Of a stretch of 64,000 bases of DNA, positions 8,985 through 17,583 are shown in pieces. Each line of letters opens with the position of its first letter. The first letter of the stretch is position 1. Both the position numbers and the translations under genes were made by a program. Location: positions 124,001 through 188,000 of the forward strand of contig QNUV01000041.1 of NCBI GenBank assembly GCA_003339645.1, in the 5' to 3' direction. The notes below the pieces were generated by a model, which was given only the letters and a program-made list of their open reading frames with translations, had not been told where the DNA came from and made no database searches. Source of the DNA: Microbacterium arborescens. Its GTDB lineage: Bacteria > Actinomycetota > Actinomycetes > Actinomycetales > Microbacteriaceae.

Positions 8985-9014
8985 TTGCGTCTTGGCGCTC
9001 AAAGCGCTTAAACT
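8985..9014 (+). promoter_or_regulatory. Promoter of the glycoside transport operon
   Basis: TTGCGT (8985-8990) and TAAACT (9009-9014), separated by 18 bases, form a plausible sigma-70-type promoter. Operator 1 overlaps the -10, and operator 2 lies just past the expected start at about 9021, a typical repression geometry. Confidence 0.55.
8999..9011 (+). promoter_or_regulatory. LacI-family operator 1
   Basis: TCAAAGCGCTTAA with the palindromic core AAGCGCTT (9002-9009) and the central CG typical of LacI-family sites. It is the exact reverse complement of operator 2, 32 bases away centre to centre. The LacI-type gene at 14129 is the probable cognate regulator. Confidence 0.75.
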
Positions 9015-9031
9015 CGACGACGGCGCAGAGG

Positions 9032-9044
9032 TTAAGCGCTTTGA
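9032..9044 (+). promoter_or_regulatory. LacI-family operator 2
   Basis: TTAAGCGCTTTGA is the exact 13-bp reverse complement of operator 1. It lies between the likely transcription start and the Shine-Dalgarno sequence AGGAGG of the binding-protein gene. The 32-bp centre spacing is about three helical turns, so two repressor dimers would sit on the same DNA face. Confidence 0.75.
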
Positions 9045-9079
9045 TCGCCGCGGCGATCCCGCGATTCAAGGAGGAAGAC

Positions 9080-10345
9080 GTGAAGTTCAAGACAGTGGCA
9101 GGTGGCATCGCCACCCTGGCCGCGGTGTCGCTCATCCTGACCGGCTGCGGCCGGGCGGACGAGTCGGCTGCCGGACCTGCTGAGGTCACCACGATCGACG
9201 ACAGCCCGGCGACGGGCACGATCAGCGTGTGGGCGATGGGTGCCGAGGGCGAAGCGCTGCCCGCGTTCGTCGAGAAGTTCCAGGAAGCGAACCCGGACGT
9301 GAAGATCGACGTCACCGCCATTCCGTGGGACGCGGCGCACAACAAGTTCCAGACGGCGATCGCCGGCGGGAACACCCCCGATGTCGCCATGGTCGGCTCG
9401 ACGTGGATGGCCGACTTCGGCGACGCGTTCGCCACCGTCCCGGCCGAGATCGCGACCGACGGCTTCTTCCCCGGTGCCCTCAGCACGACGGAGTTCGACG
9501 ACCGCGCCGCCGGCGTGCCCTGGTACGTCGACACGCGGGTGCTCTACTACCGGACCGATCTCGCGCAGCAGGCGGGCTGGACGCAGGCTCCCACGACGTG
9601 GGACGAACTGCAGCAGCTCGCCGCCGACATGAAGGACAAGGCCGGCGCCGAGTACGGCATCCGGATGCCGGGCGGTAACGACTCGTTCCAGGGCGCGATG
9701 TGGATGCCGTGGTCTGCCGGTGCCGAGCTCACCGACGGTGACGCCTGGACGCTCGACACCCCCGAGATGACCACGGGGCTGGAGTACTACAAGAGCTTCT
9801 TCGACACGGGCCTCGCCGACGCGAACGCCGACATCTCGGCCGGAGCCACGGAGGCCGAGTTCGTGGCCGGGACCACCCCGATGGTCGTCGAGGGCCCGTT
9901 CCTGCGTGGTCAGCTCGAGCTGCTGGGCGGCCCCGACTTCGCCTCGAAGTACGCCACAGCGGTCCTGCCCGCCGACACCGGGTCGGTCTCGTTCAGCGGC
10001 GGCGCCAACCTCGTCGTGTTCAACCAGAGCAAGAACGCCGAATCGGCGTGGAAGCTCGTCCGCTGGCTCAGCGAGCCGGAGACCCAGGCGGCCTTCTACG
10101 AGACGACGGGTGACCTGCCCGCTCTCCAGGCGGCGTGGGACGCTCCTGCGCTGGCAGACGACGCGAGCCTGACGACCTTCGGCGAACAGCTCCAGACCGC
10201 CAAGGCTCCGCCCGTGACGACCAGCTGGGTGCAGGTCGCCGCGAAGGGCGACCAGGCCCTCGAGCAGCTGCGCCGCGGCGGCGCCGACGTTCCCGCGGTG
10301 CTGCAGAAGCTGCAGGCCGACGCCGACGCGATCGGACTCGAGTGA
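9080..10345 (+). CDS. Extracellular sugar-binding lipoprotein of an ABC importer
   Basis: Solute-binding protein of the carbohydrate CUT1 class that delivers an oligosaccharide to the two permeases downstream. GTG at 9080 is the start, because AAGGAGG sits 6 bases before it and it gives a proper lipoprotein signal peptide. The lipobox is LTGC, with the lipidated cysteine at residue 23. The mature part opens with TISVWAMGAEGEALPAFVEKFQEANPDVKIDV, typical of family-1 binding proteins. Length is 421 residues. The operon holds a family 3 glycosidase, so a beta-linked gluco- or xylo-oligosaccharide is the likely ligand; this is inference from context only. Two LacI-type operators control it. Confidence 0.92.
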   Translation: MKFKTVAGGIATLAAVSLILTGCGRADESAAGPAEVTTIDDSPATGTISVWAMGAEGEALPAFVEKFQEANPDVKIDVTAIPWDAAHNKFQTAIAGGNTPDVAMVGSTWMADFGDAFATVPAEIATDGFFPGALSTTEFDDRAAGVPWYVDTRVLYYRTDLAQQAGWTQAPTTWDELQQLAADMKDKAGAEYGIRMPGGNDSFQGAMWMPWSAGAELTDGDAWTLDTPEMTTGLEYYKSFFDTGLADANADISAGATEAEFVAGTTPMVVEGPFLRGQLELLGGPDFASKYATAVLPADTGSVSFSGGANLVVFNQSKNAESAWKLVRWLSEPETQAAFYETTGDLPALQAAWDAPALADDASLTTFGEQLQTAKAPPVTTSWVQVAAKGDQALEQLRRGGADVPAVLQKLQADADAIGLE

Positions 10346-10350
10346 CCTCG

Positions 10351-11301
10351 ATGTCCACCACCACCCTCCCCGCGGCCGGAGTCGACTCCGGCCGCGGGGC
10401 CTCCCGCCCCGGCGGGCTGCACGCGAGGCAGCGCAAGCGCCAGGCCCTCATCGCCTGGGCGTTCTGCCTGCCCTTCGTCGCGGTCTTCGCCGTCTTCATG
10501 CTGTTCCCGATCGTCGGCTCGTTCGCGATGTCGTTCACGGACTTCACGGCGCGTGACATCACTTCGCCCTTCGCGGTGAACTTCGTCTGGTTCGAACAGT
10601 TCGCGACGCTCTTCGGCGACCCGCGCTTCCTCACCTCCCTCGGGGTCACCGCGATCTTCGTCGTGGTGGGCATCCCGGTCACGATGGTGCTGGCCCTCGC
10701 CCTCGCCCTGGCACTCAACAGCGGCGGCGGGCGCATCGTCGCGTTCTTCCGGGTCGGCTTCTACGCACCGGTGGTCACGAGCATCGTGGCGGTCGCGGTC
10801 GTCTGGCGGTACATCCTCCAGCCCGACGGCCTTCTCAACTCGGCCCTCGCCCTCGTCGGCATCGACGGTCCCAACTGGCTGAACGATCCCGCTTTCGCTC
10901 TGCCGTCGCTGATCATGATGGCGGTGTGGCGCAACGTCGGCACGCTCATGGTCATCTTCCTCGCGGGCCTGCAGGCCGTGCCTCAGGACGTCAACGAGGC
11001 CGCGACGATGGATGGCGCATCAGCCTGGCGGCGTCTGACCTCGGTCACCCTTCCGCTGCTGCGGCCGACGATCCTCCTCGGCGCGGTGCTCATCTCCGTC
11101 GGCTACCTGCAGTTCTTCGAGGAGGCGTTCGTCATGACCAAGGGCGGGCCGCTCGACTCCACCCTGTCGGTCGCGTACTACACCTTCCAGCAGTTCGGCT
11201 TCGGCGAATACGGCCTGGCGTCAGCCGCCAGCTACGTCCTGTTCCTGGCCATCGCGCTGCTGAGCCTGCTGCAGTTCCGGCTGCTCCGTTCGAAGGACTG
11301 A
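10351..11301 (+). CDS. ABC sugar transporter permease (MalF/LacF-type)
   Basis: Inner-membrane permease of the CUT1 importer. About six hydrophobic segments follow a basic cytosolic N-terminus (HARQRKRQALIAWAF). The EAA loop that docks the ATPase is visible as NEAATMDGASAWRRLTSVTLPLL. It starts 5 bases after the binding-protein stop (ATG 10351). A GTG at 10342 overlapping that stop is an alternative start. Length is 316 residues. It is probably paired with the next permease as a heterodimer. Confidence 0.92.
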   Translation: MSTTTLPAAGVDSGRGASRPGGLHARQRKRQALIAWAFCLPFVAVFAVFMLFPIVGSFAMSFTDFTARDITSPFAVNFVWFEQFATLFGDPRFLTSLGVTAIFVVVGIPVTMVLALALALALNSGGGRIVAFFRVGFYAPVVTSIVAVAVVWRYILQPDGLLNSALALVGIDGPNWLNDPAFALPSLIMMAVWRNVGTLMVIFLAGLQAVPQDVNEAATMDGASAWRRLTSVTLPLLRPTILLGAVLISVGYLQFFEEAFVMTKGGPLDSTLSVAYYTFQQFGFGEYGLASAASYVLFLAIALLSLLQFRLLRSKD

Positions 11302-11305
11302 CCCG

Positions 11306-12190
11306 ATGACAACCATCCCCGCTCCCGTGGTGGACACCGTCACGCCACCGCCCGCTCCCCGGCGCCGTCGCCGTCGGTTCGGCCCGCGCGCGATCACCTA
11401 CACCGTCCTGACGGTCGGACTCGCCCTCTGGCTCATCCCGTTCCTGTGGATGGTGCTGGGATCGGTCAAGACGCAGGGCGAGATCCTGCGCCGTCCGCCC
11501 ACGTGGTTCCCGGAGAACCCGACGGGCGAGAACTTCGCGCAGTGGTTCGGGCCTTTGGACTTCGGCCACTTCTTCGCCAACAGCCTCATCGTCGCGGTCG
11601 TCACCGTCCTCGGCAACATCGTGTTCTGCTCGATGGTGGGCTATGCCCTGGCGAAGATGGAGTTCCCCGGCAAGAAGGCGCTCTTCGTCCTCGTCATGGT
11701 GACGCTCATGGTGCCGGGAGTCGTCACCTTCGTGCCCCTGTTCGTGATGGTCTCCTCGCTCGGGCTCGTCAACACCTATCCCGCGCTCATCCTGCCCTTC
11801 ATCACCGCCCCCATCGGCGTGTTCCTCATGCGGCAGTTCATCATGGGCATTCCCGACGCGCTGCTGGAGGCGGCGCGCCTCGACGGGGCGGGGGAGTGGC
11901 GCATCTTCTCGCGCATCGTGATGCCGCTGTGCGGGCCGCCGCTCGCGACCCTCGGCATCCTGACGTTCCTCGCCTCATGGAACAACTTCCTGTGGCCCCT
12001 GGTGGCCGCCCAGACCGAGGAGATGTACACGCTCCCCGTGGCGCTGTCGCTCTACTCCACGGGGCAGAACGCGACCAACTACGGACTGCTCCTGGCCGGC
12101 TCGGTGCTCGTCATCGCGCCCATCATCGTGCTGTTCGTGTTCCTGCAGCGCTGGTTCATCCGGGGCGTTGCCACCACCGGCCTGAAGTGA
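11306..12190 (+). CDS. ABC sugar transporter permease (MalG/LacG-type)
   Basis: Second permease of the importer, 294 residues with about six membrane segments. The N-terminus is Pro/Arg-rich. The EAA coupling loop reads LEAARLDGAGEWRIFSRIVMPLCGPPL. It starts 4 bases after the first permease, so both are made from one transcript. No ATP-binding subunit gene lies in this locus. Actinobacterial CUT1 importers of this type commonly share a distant MsiK-type ATPase, which would be needed for function here. Confidence 0.92.
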   Translation: MTTIPAPVVDTVTPPPAPRRRRRRFGPRAITYTVLTVGLALWLIPFLWMVLGSVKTQGEILRRPPTWFPENPTGENFAQWFGPLDFGHFFANSLIVAVVTVLGNIVFCSMVGYALAKMEFPGKKALFVLVMVTLMVPGVVTFVPLFVMVSSLGLVNTYPALILPFITAPIGVFLMRQFIMGIPDALLEAARLDGAGEWRIFSRIVMPLCGPPLATLGILTFLASWNNFLWPLVAAQTEEMYTLPVALSLYSTGQNATNYGLLLAGSVLVIAPIIVLFVFLQRWFIRGVATTGLK

Positions 12191-12246
12191 CCCTCGCGCG
12201 GACCTCCGCGTCGCCGCATCCGTCCCCCCACGATCGAAAGTCCCTC

Positions 12247-14091
12247 ATGCGACCCGAATTCCACACCGCCCCCGACGGAACCCGCTTCCGCGACCTCAAC
12301 GGCAACGGCATCCTCGACCCGTACGAGGACCCGCGCCTGACCCCCGAGGAACGCACCGACGATCTTCTCGGCCGGATGTCGCCGGCCGAGAAGATCGGCC
12401 TCATGTTCCAGACCGTCATCGAGATCGGCCCCGACGGCGAGCTCCTCGAGACGCCGGGGGCCATCTCGAAGTCGCCCACGACCGATGTCGTGGTCGGCAA
12501 GAACATGACGCACTTCAACGTGCACGCCATCCGGACCGCCCGCGAGGGCGCGCGCTGGAACAACAACCTCCAGCGTCTCGCCGAGCGCACGCCGCACGGC
12601 GTCCCGGTCACGATCAGCACGGATCCGCGGCACGCCTTCGTCGAGAACACCGGGGTCGCCTTCTCGGCGGGACCGTTCTCGCAGTGGCCCGAGCCGCTGG
12701 GTCTCGCCGCTCTCGACGACCTCGAGGTCATCGAGCAGTTCGCCGACGTCGCCCGACGCGAGTACTGCGCGGTCGGCATCCGAGCCGCGCTGCATCCGCA
12801 GATCGACCTGCCCACGGAGGCGCGATGGGGGCGGCAGGCGCAGACCTTCGGCTTCGATGCCGAACGGGTCTCGCAGATCACCGCCGCCTACCTCCGGGGC
12901 TTCCAGGGCGACGAGCTCGGTACCGAGAGCGTCGCCTGCACGACGAAGCACTTCCCGGGCGGCGGGCCTCAGCTCGACGGCGAGGACGCGCACTTCCCGT
13001 ACGGCCGCGAGCAGGTGTACCCGGGCGGCATGTTCGACTACCACCTCGAGCCCTTCCGCGAGGCGATCCGGCGCGGCACGGCCGGCATGATGCCGTACTA
13101 CGGCATGCCCGTCGGACTCGAGCGGAACGGGGTGCCGATCGCCGAGGTGGGGTTCGCCTACAACCGTCAGATCGTGACGGACCTCCTGCGCGACGAGCTC
13201 GGCTACGACGGCGTCGTCGTCACGGACTGGGAGCTCGTCAACGACAATCACGTCGGCGATCAGGTGCTGCCGGCGCGGGCGTGGGGCGTCGAGGATCTCG
13301 ACCCCACCGAGCGGATGCTGCGGCTGCTGGATGCCGGCGTCGACCAGTTCGGCGGCGAGGAGTGCACGGAGCTGCTGGTCGACCTCGTCGAGTCCGGCAC
13401 CGTGCCCCTCGAGCGCATCGACGTGTCCGCCCGCCGCATCCTGCTCGTGAAGTTCCGGCTGGGCCTCTTCGACGACCCGTACGTCGACGAGGACGCGGCC
13501 GAGCGCATCGTCGGCAACGCCGATTTCCGCGAGCTCGGGACCCGTGCGCAGGCGGAGTCGCTGACCGTCCTGCAGAATCGCGACGACGTGCTGCCCATCC
13601 GCTCGGAGCCCCGGCCGAGGATCTACGCCGAGAACGTCGGCGACAGCGCACTCGCCGCGTACGGCGACCGCGTCGAGCGGCCCGAGGATGCCGACGTCGC
13701 GATCGTCCGTGTCGGAGCGCCCTTCGAGCCCCGCGACGACCTGTTCCTCGAGAAATGGTTCCACCAGGGTTCTCTCGACTTCGGGCCCGGACTCGTGTCG
13801 CGGTTGGGCCGTGTCGCCGCCCACGCCCCGCTGGTGCTGGTCGTCGGTCTCGACAGGCCCGCCGTGCTCACCCCCTTCGTCCCCATCGCCTCGGCGATCG
13901 TCGCCGACTACGGCAGCTCGGATGCCGCGGTGCTCGCCGCTCTCACCGGCGCCGTGCCGCCGCGGGGAACGCTGCCGGTCGAGATCCCGCGATCGATGGA
14001 GGCTGTGCGCCGCTCCCGGACCGACGTCCCGGGCGACACGGACGAGCCGATCTTCCCGCGGGGGACCGGGCTGTCGATCGTGCCGGCGTGA
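12247..14091 (+). CDS. Glycoside hydrolase family 3 (beta-glucosidase/beta-xylosidase type)
   Basis: Intracellular exo-acting retaining glycosidase that would hydrolyse the imported glycoside. The 614-residue protein has the (beta/alpha)8 N-domain with CTTKHFPGGGPQLDGEDAHF and the nucleophile region GYDGVVVTDW (nucleophile Asp327). The alpha/beta sandwich C-domain follows. The fibronectin-III domain of longer beta-glucosidases is absent, and so is a signal peptide. Residues 12-26 (GTRFRDLNGNGILDP) hold a DxNxNGxxD EF-hand-like calcium loop before the usual DLLGRMSPAEKIG opening. ATG 12247 is preferred because GAAAG precedes it; the frame runs far upstream, but antisense to permease sense. The exact sugar specificity cannot be read from sequence. 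Confidence 0.9.
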   Translation: MRPEFHTAPDGTRFRDLNGNGILDPYEDPRLTPEERTDDLLGRMSPAEKIGLMFQTVIEIGPDGELLETPGAISKSPTTDVVVGKNMTHFNVHAIRTAREGARWNNNLQRLAERTPHGVPVTISTDPRHAFVENTGVAFSAGPFSQWPEPLGLAALDDLEVIEQFADVARREYCAVGIRAALHPQIDLPTEARWGRQAQTFGFDAERVSQITAAYLRGFQGDELGTESVACTTKHFPGGGPQLDGEDAHFPYGREQVYPGGMFDYHLEPFREAIRRGTAGMMPYYGMPVGLERNGVPIAEVGFAYNRQIVTDLLRDELGYDGVVVTDWELVNDNHVGDQVLPARAWGVEDLDPTERMLRLLDAGVDQFGGEECTELLVDLVESGTVPLERIDVSARRILLVKFRLGLFDDPYVDEDAAERIVGNADFRELGTRAQAESLTVLQNRDDVLPIRSEPRPRIYAENVGDSALAAYGDRVERPEDADVAIVRVGAPFEPRDDLFLEKWFHQGSLDFGPGLVSRLGRVAAHAPLVLVVGLDRPAVLTPFVPIASAIVADYGSSDAAVLAALTGAVPPRGTLPVEIPRSMEAVRRSRTDVPGDTDEPIFPRGTGLSIVPA

Positions 14092-14128
14092 GGCGCGTCG
14101 GTAGACTCCCCGGGGAATCGAGGTAGTC

Positions 14129-15283
14129 ATGGTGGTCGGACGGCCCACGGTGTACGACGTCGCGGAACGGGCCGGGGTGTCGATCGCGACGGTCTCCTTC
14201 GCGTTCCGGCGCCCCGACAAGGTGCGCACCGAGACGCGTGACACGGTGCTGCGTGTCGCGCGCGAGCTCGGATACGTCCCGAGCGGATCGGCCCGGAACC
14301 TCGCACGCGGCCGCACCGGTGTGCTCGGGCTGCACCTGTTCGACCTGCTGGTCGAATCGGCGCCGCCCGTCGAGACGGGGCTGTCCGCGGGCGCGCCGTC
14401 CGCCGGGCCGACGCCGCCACCCGGGCTCACCGATCTCGCCGAGCTCGACCTCGACGTCGACCTGATCGCCTGGGACGCCGACGAGGACGTCCGCCGGAGT
14501 GCTCCGCGCACCTTCCCGCTCTACGTCGACGAGATCCAGCGCGGCTTCGTGCTCGAGTGCAAACGGGCCGGCACCGCGGTGCTGCTCAGCACCGGGGGCC
14601 TGGGAGCATCCGAGATCGCCGACACGGCGGGCCAGGTCGACGGCCTCGCGATCCTCCCGGGGCCGACGGTGACGGCATCCCTCGGCTCGGTGTCGTCGAC
14701 GCTTCCGGTCGCCGTGCTCAGCTCGCCGCTCGGCGACGCGCACCACGTCCTCGCCGACAACGCGGGCGGGGAGCGGATGCTCGTCGAGCATTTCGTCGAG
14801 GTCCACGGCGTCTCCACCTTCGGGTGGATCGACGCGCCCGCGGGCTTCGACACCGACGAGCGCCGCGCTGCCTTCTTCGAGGCCGTCGCGGCCCATCCCG
14901 GCGCGAGCGCGGAGATCATCGACACCGTCGAGCTCGAGCGCGCGCCGGTTTTCCCGGGGCTCAGCTCACGGGCGCACGCGGGCACGCTGCCTGACGCGGT
15001 CCTGTGCGCGACCGATCAGATCGCGCTCGCTGCGCTCGACGTGCTGCACGCCCGCGGCGTGCAGGTGCCGCACGACGTCCGGCTCGCGGGCTTCGACGGC
15101 ATCCAGGCGGCGGGGATGTCGTCGCCCCCGCTCACCACCGTGCGTCAGCCGATGGAACTCATGGGGCGCATCGCCGCCCACCTGCTGCTGAACGATCCGG
15201 GCGACGGGTCAGCGCGCCGAAGCGTGCGCGTCGAGGTGGGACTCCGGGTCGGCGGGAGCTGCGGGTGCGCGGTCAGTCCGTGA
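14129..15283 (+). CDS. LacI-family transcriptional regulator of the glycoside operon
   Basis: DNA-binding repressor, 384 residues. The N-terminal helix-turn-helix spans about residues 6-26 (TVYDVAERAGVSIATVSFAF), and the hinge helix precedes RGRTGVLGL. The effector domain is a periplasmic-binding-protein fold ending in the family C-terminal block (DVRLAGFDGIQAAGMSSPPLTTVRQP). It is odd because about 50 extra Pro/Ala/Asp-rich residues (roughly 75-125) separate strand one (GVLGLHLFDLL) from the usual start of the sensor domain (YVDEIQRGFVLECKRAG). The gene is in the same direction just after the glycosidase, with GAGGT before ATG and its own TAGACT -10 at 14102. It is the probable ligand of the operators at 8999 and 9032. 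Its last 11 bases overlap the next gene. Confidence 0.9.
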   Translation: MVVGRPTVYDVAERAGVSIATVSFAFRRPDKVRTETRDTVLRVARELGYVPSGSARNLARGRTGVLGLHLFDLLVESAPPVETGLSAGAPSAGPTPPPGLTDLAELDLDVDLIAWDADEDVRRSAPRTFPLYVDEIQRGFVLECKRAGTAVLLSTGGLGASEIADTAGQVDGLAILPGPTVTASLGSVSSTLPVAVLSSPLGDAHHVLADNAGGERMLVEHFVEVHGVSTFGWIDAPAGFDTDERRAAFFEAVAAHPGASAEIIDTVELERAPVFPGLSSRAHAGTLPDAVLCATDQIALAALDVLHARGVQVPHDVRLAGFDGIQAAGMSSPPLTTVRQPMELMGRIAAHLLLNDPGDGSARRSVRVEVGLRVGGSCGCAVSP

Positions 15284-16142
15284 TGCGGCAGTGCGTCCGC
15301 AGCTCGCCGATCCCGTCGATCCCGACGGTCACGACGGAGCGGTCGCGCAGGAAGATCTGCGGGTCGCGCGAGTAGCCCGCTCCGCCCGGGCTGCCGGTCG
15401 AGATGAGCGTGCCGGGCAGCAGCGTCGCCGCGGTCGAGAGGTGCGCGACGAGCGTGGCCACCGATCGGATCATCTGCCCCGTCGAGGCGTCCTGCACCGT
15501 CTGTCCGTCGACGACCGCCCAGATGTGCAGGTCCTGCGGGTCGGCGATCTCATCGGCGGTCACCACGTACGGCCCCGTCGGGGTGAACCCGTCGAACGAC
15601 TTGCAGCGCGACCACTGCGCCTCGGAGAACTGGATGTCGCGCGCGGTGATGTCGTTGACCACGGTGTAGCCCCAGACGTGGTCGAGGGCGGCGTCGGCGG
15701 TCACATCCTTCGCCGCCATTCCGATGATGACGCCGAGCTCGGCCTCGTAGTCGACGGACTCGCTGAGGCTCCGCGGCCACGACGTGATGGCCTCGTGAGC
15801 GGTGAGCGAGTTCGGCCACAGGGTGAAGACGGTGGGTGCGGTGTCGGCCTTCAGGCCCAGCTCGCTCGAGTGCGCCGCGTAGTTCAGGCCGACGGCGAGG
15901 ACGATCGGCGGGGCCAGGACGGCCGACGCGAACGCCGAACCGTCGATGCCGTGCCACGCGACGTCGTCGCCCGTCGAGGCATCGGCGACGCGGGCGAGCC
16001 CGTCGTCACCGAGCTCGATGAGCTGCTGCAGACGCTCGGGTGCGCCGGCGAACAGGTCGCCGACGAAGGTGGCCCGGTCGTCGTCGACGAGCACGAGGCG
16101 GGGATCGTCGGCCCCCGCGGTCATCACGTGGGCAAAGCGCAT
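15273..16142 (-). CDS. Fumarylacetoacetate hydrolase-family protein
   Basis: Member of the FAH superfamily, metal-dependent enzymes that cleave or isomerise beta-keto acids such as acylpyruvates or homoprotocatechuate intermediates. The 289-residue protein has the small N-domain and the catalytic domain. The latter shows AVGLNYAAHSSELGL, an SVDYEAELGVIIG metal-binding Glu cluster, YTVVNDITARDIQFSE, and GTLISTGSPGGAGYSRDPQIFL. The gene is antisense to lacI and overlaps its 3' end by 11 bases. The substrate is not assignable; a stand-alone copy away from aromatic-degradation genes suggests an oxaloacetate/acylpyruvate-type role, but that is only a guess. Confidence 0.88.
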   Translation of the reverse strand: MRFAHVMTAGADDPRLVLVDDDRATFVGDLFAGAPERLQQLIELGDDGLARVADASTGDDVAWHGIDGSAFASAVLAPPIVLAVGLNYAAHSSELGLKADTAPTVFTLWPNSLTAHEAITSWPRSLSESVDYEAELGVIIGMAAKDVTADAALDHVWGYTVVNDITARDIQFSEAQWSRCKSFDGFTPTGPYVVTADEIADPQDLHIWAVVDGQTVQDASTGQMIRSVATLVAHLSTAATLLPGTLISTGSPGGAGYSRDPQIFLRDRSVVTVGIDGIGELRTHCRITD

Positions 16143-16216
16143 ACTGTCAGGCTACCCGGCTCGCGACTCGGTCGCGGCGCGGGCTGCTCATCATCGGGCG
16201 GAGCCCGCTCGCGCCC

Positions 16217-16222
16217 TAGGGT
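16217..16222 (+). promoter_or_regulatory. -10 element for leaderless prsW-type gene
   Basis: TAGGGT ends 6 bases before the GTG start at 16229. There is no Shine-Dalgarno sequence. Confidence 0.55.
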
Positions 16223-16228
16223 GGGGGC

Positions 16229-17398
16229 GTGTCGTTCCCGTCGCCCCTGTCGCAGCCGCAGCCCGGTCATCCCGGTCCCATCCCGGCCGCACCGACGTCG
16301 CCGCCCGTCGTGCCGGTGCGGGCACGCCCCGGGGGATGGGCCGCCCTCTGGGTGGGCGCCGTCCTCGTGCTGCTGCTGCTCGGACTCGTCGCCTACCTGG
16401 TCTCCTTCCTGGGGTGGTTCGCGGCGATCGTGGGTGCGGTGCTGGCCCTGCTTCCGCTGCTCGGCGTGCTCTGGGCCGTCCGCATCGTCGATCGGTGGGA
16501 GCCCGAGCCGCCGCGGCTGCTGTGGCTCGCCCTCGGGTGGGGAGCCGTCGCCTCGGTGGTCATCGCGCTGGGCGTCGACCTGCTGGTGACGATCGTGGCC
16601 GGTCCCGCGCGCGACCCGCTCGCGCAGGCGATGGGGAGTGTCGTGCAGGCGCCGATCGTGGAGGAGATCGCGAAGGGGCTCGGCGTCCTCCTCATGCTCC
16701 GCATCGGCCGCCGGTACTTCGACGGCCCCGTCGACGGCGTGGTCTACGGCGCGATGATCGGTGCCGGCTTCGCCTTCACCGAGAACATCCTCTACTTCGC
16801 CGACAGCCTGATCACCGGCGGTATCGCGCAGGTGTCGGTGACCTTCGTGCTGCGCGGCATCCTCTCGCCCTTCGCGCACGTCATGTTCACCGCCGCCACG
16901 GGGTTCGCGGTCGGACTCGCGGTGCGCCGCGGCGCGCGCGGCAGCGCCGTCTTCGGGCCGTGGGCGACCGGTCTCGCCGTCGCGATCCTGCTGCACGCGC
17001 TCTGGAACGGTTCGGCCGCCTTCGCCGACTTCTTCGCTCTCTACGTCACGCTGCAGGTGCCCCTGTTCATCGGATTCGTGCTCGGTGTCCTGCTGCTGCG
17101 ACGCGAGGAGGCGCGGCTCACGCGGGAGCGCCTCCACGACTACGCGGCAGCGGGATGGTTCACCCCCGTCGAGGTCGACCTCCTCGCCACCGGGGGAGGC
17201 CGGCGGCGCGCGCTGGCCTGGGCGCGGACCCTCCCCGGTGACCGCAGCGAGACGATGCGCGCCTTCATCGCCGAGGCCACGCGTCTGGCTGCGGCGCGGC
17301 AGCGGGCGCTGACCGGCCGTGACGATCGGGCCCTCGCCGACGAGCGCGAGCACCTCGCCCGGGCCACGCGCCTGCGCCAGACGCTGTTGCGCCCGTGA
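16229..17398 (+). CDS. PrsW-family intramembrane metalloprotease
   Basis: Membrane-embedded protease family related to the anti-sigma-factor protease PrsW. The 389-residue protein has a proline-rich cytosolic N-terminus and about eight membrane helices. The family motifs are present in order: APIVEEIAKGLGVLL (E-E), GAGFAFTENILYF (E-N), HVMFTAATGFAVG (H) and HALWNGSAAFADF (H-N). The C-terminal 100 residues are soluble, with a helical basic region. The start is GTG 16229, directly after a TAGGGT -10 (leaderless). The target is unknown; PrsW in Bacillus clears an anti-sigma factor, but no sigma/anti-sigma pair is nearby. Confidence 0.85.
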   Translation: MSFPSPLSQPQPGHPGPIPAAPTSPPVVPVRARPGGWAALWVGAVLVLLLLGLVAYLVSFLGWFAAIVGAVLALLPLLGVLWAVRIVDRWEPEPPRLLWLALGWGAVASVVIALGVDLLVTIVAGPARDPLAQAMGSVVQAPIVEEIAKGLGVLLMLRIGRRYFDGPVDGVVYGAMIGAGFAFTENILYFADSLITGGIAQVSVTFVLRGILSPFAHVMFTAATGFAVGLAVRRGARGSAVFGPWATGLAVAILLHALWNGSAAFADFFALYVTLQVPLFIGFVLGVLLLRREEARLTRERLHDYAAAGWFTPVEVDLLATGGGRRRALAWARTLPGDRSETMRAFIAEATRLAAARQRALTGRDDRALADEREHLARATRLRQTLLRP

Positions 17399-17430
17399 CG
17401 CGGGACCGGGACGACGCCGCCCGGTGAAAG

Positions 17431-17481
17431 ACTCAGCGCCCGGTGCTGCGGCGATGCCTGCATGTCTCCCGGGCGCTGAGT
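17431..17481. repeat. 13-bp inverted repeat with a 25-base spacer before the FKBP gene
   Basis: ACTCAGCGCCCGG (17431-17443) and CCGGGCGCTGAGT (17469-17481) are exact reverse complements. There is no T-run, and the loop is longer than typical terminators. It could be a weak terminator of the upstream protease gene, a regulator site, or an mRNA leader hairpin of the isomerase gene about 100 bases downstream. Confidence 0.5.
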
Positions 17482-17583
17482 TGGCCTGCCTTCATGATCC
17501 TCCCGCCGCCGCGCCGCGTCAAGAGGCGCGCTCGGACGGGCGCCGCGTTGCACCGGCCCGCGCCCTCGGGTTGGATGGACATC

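Noticed and set aside
12079-14511. 810-codon open frame antisense to the glycosidase and LacI gene
   Set aside because: Same antisense artefact; no start signal or domain, and the sense genes are clear.
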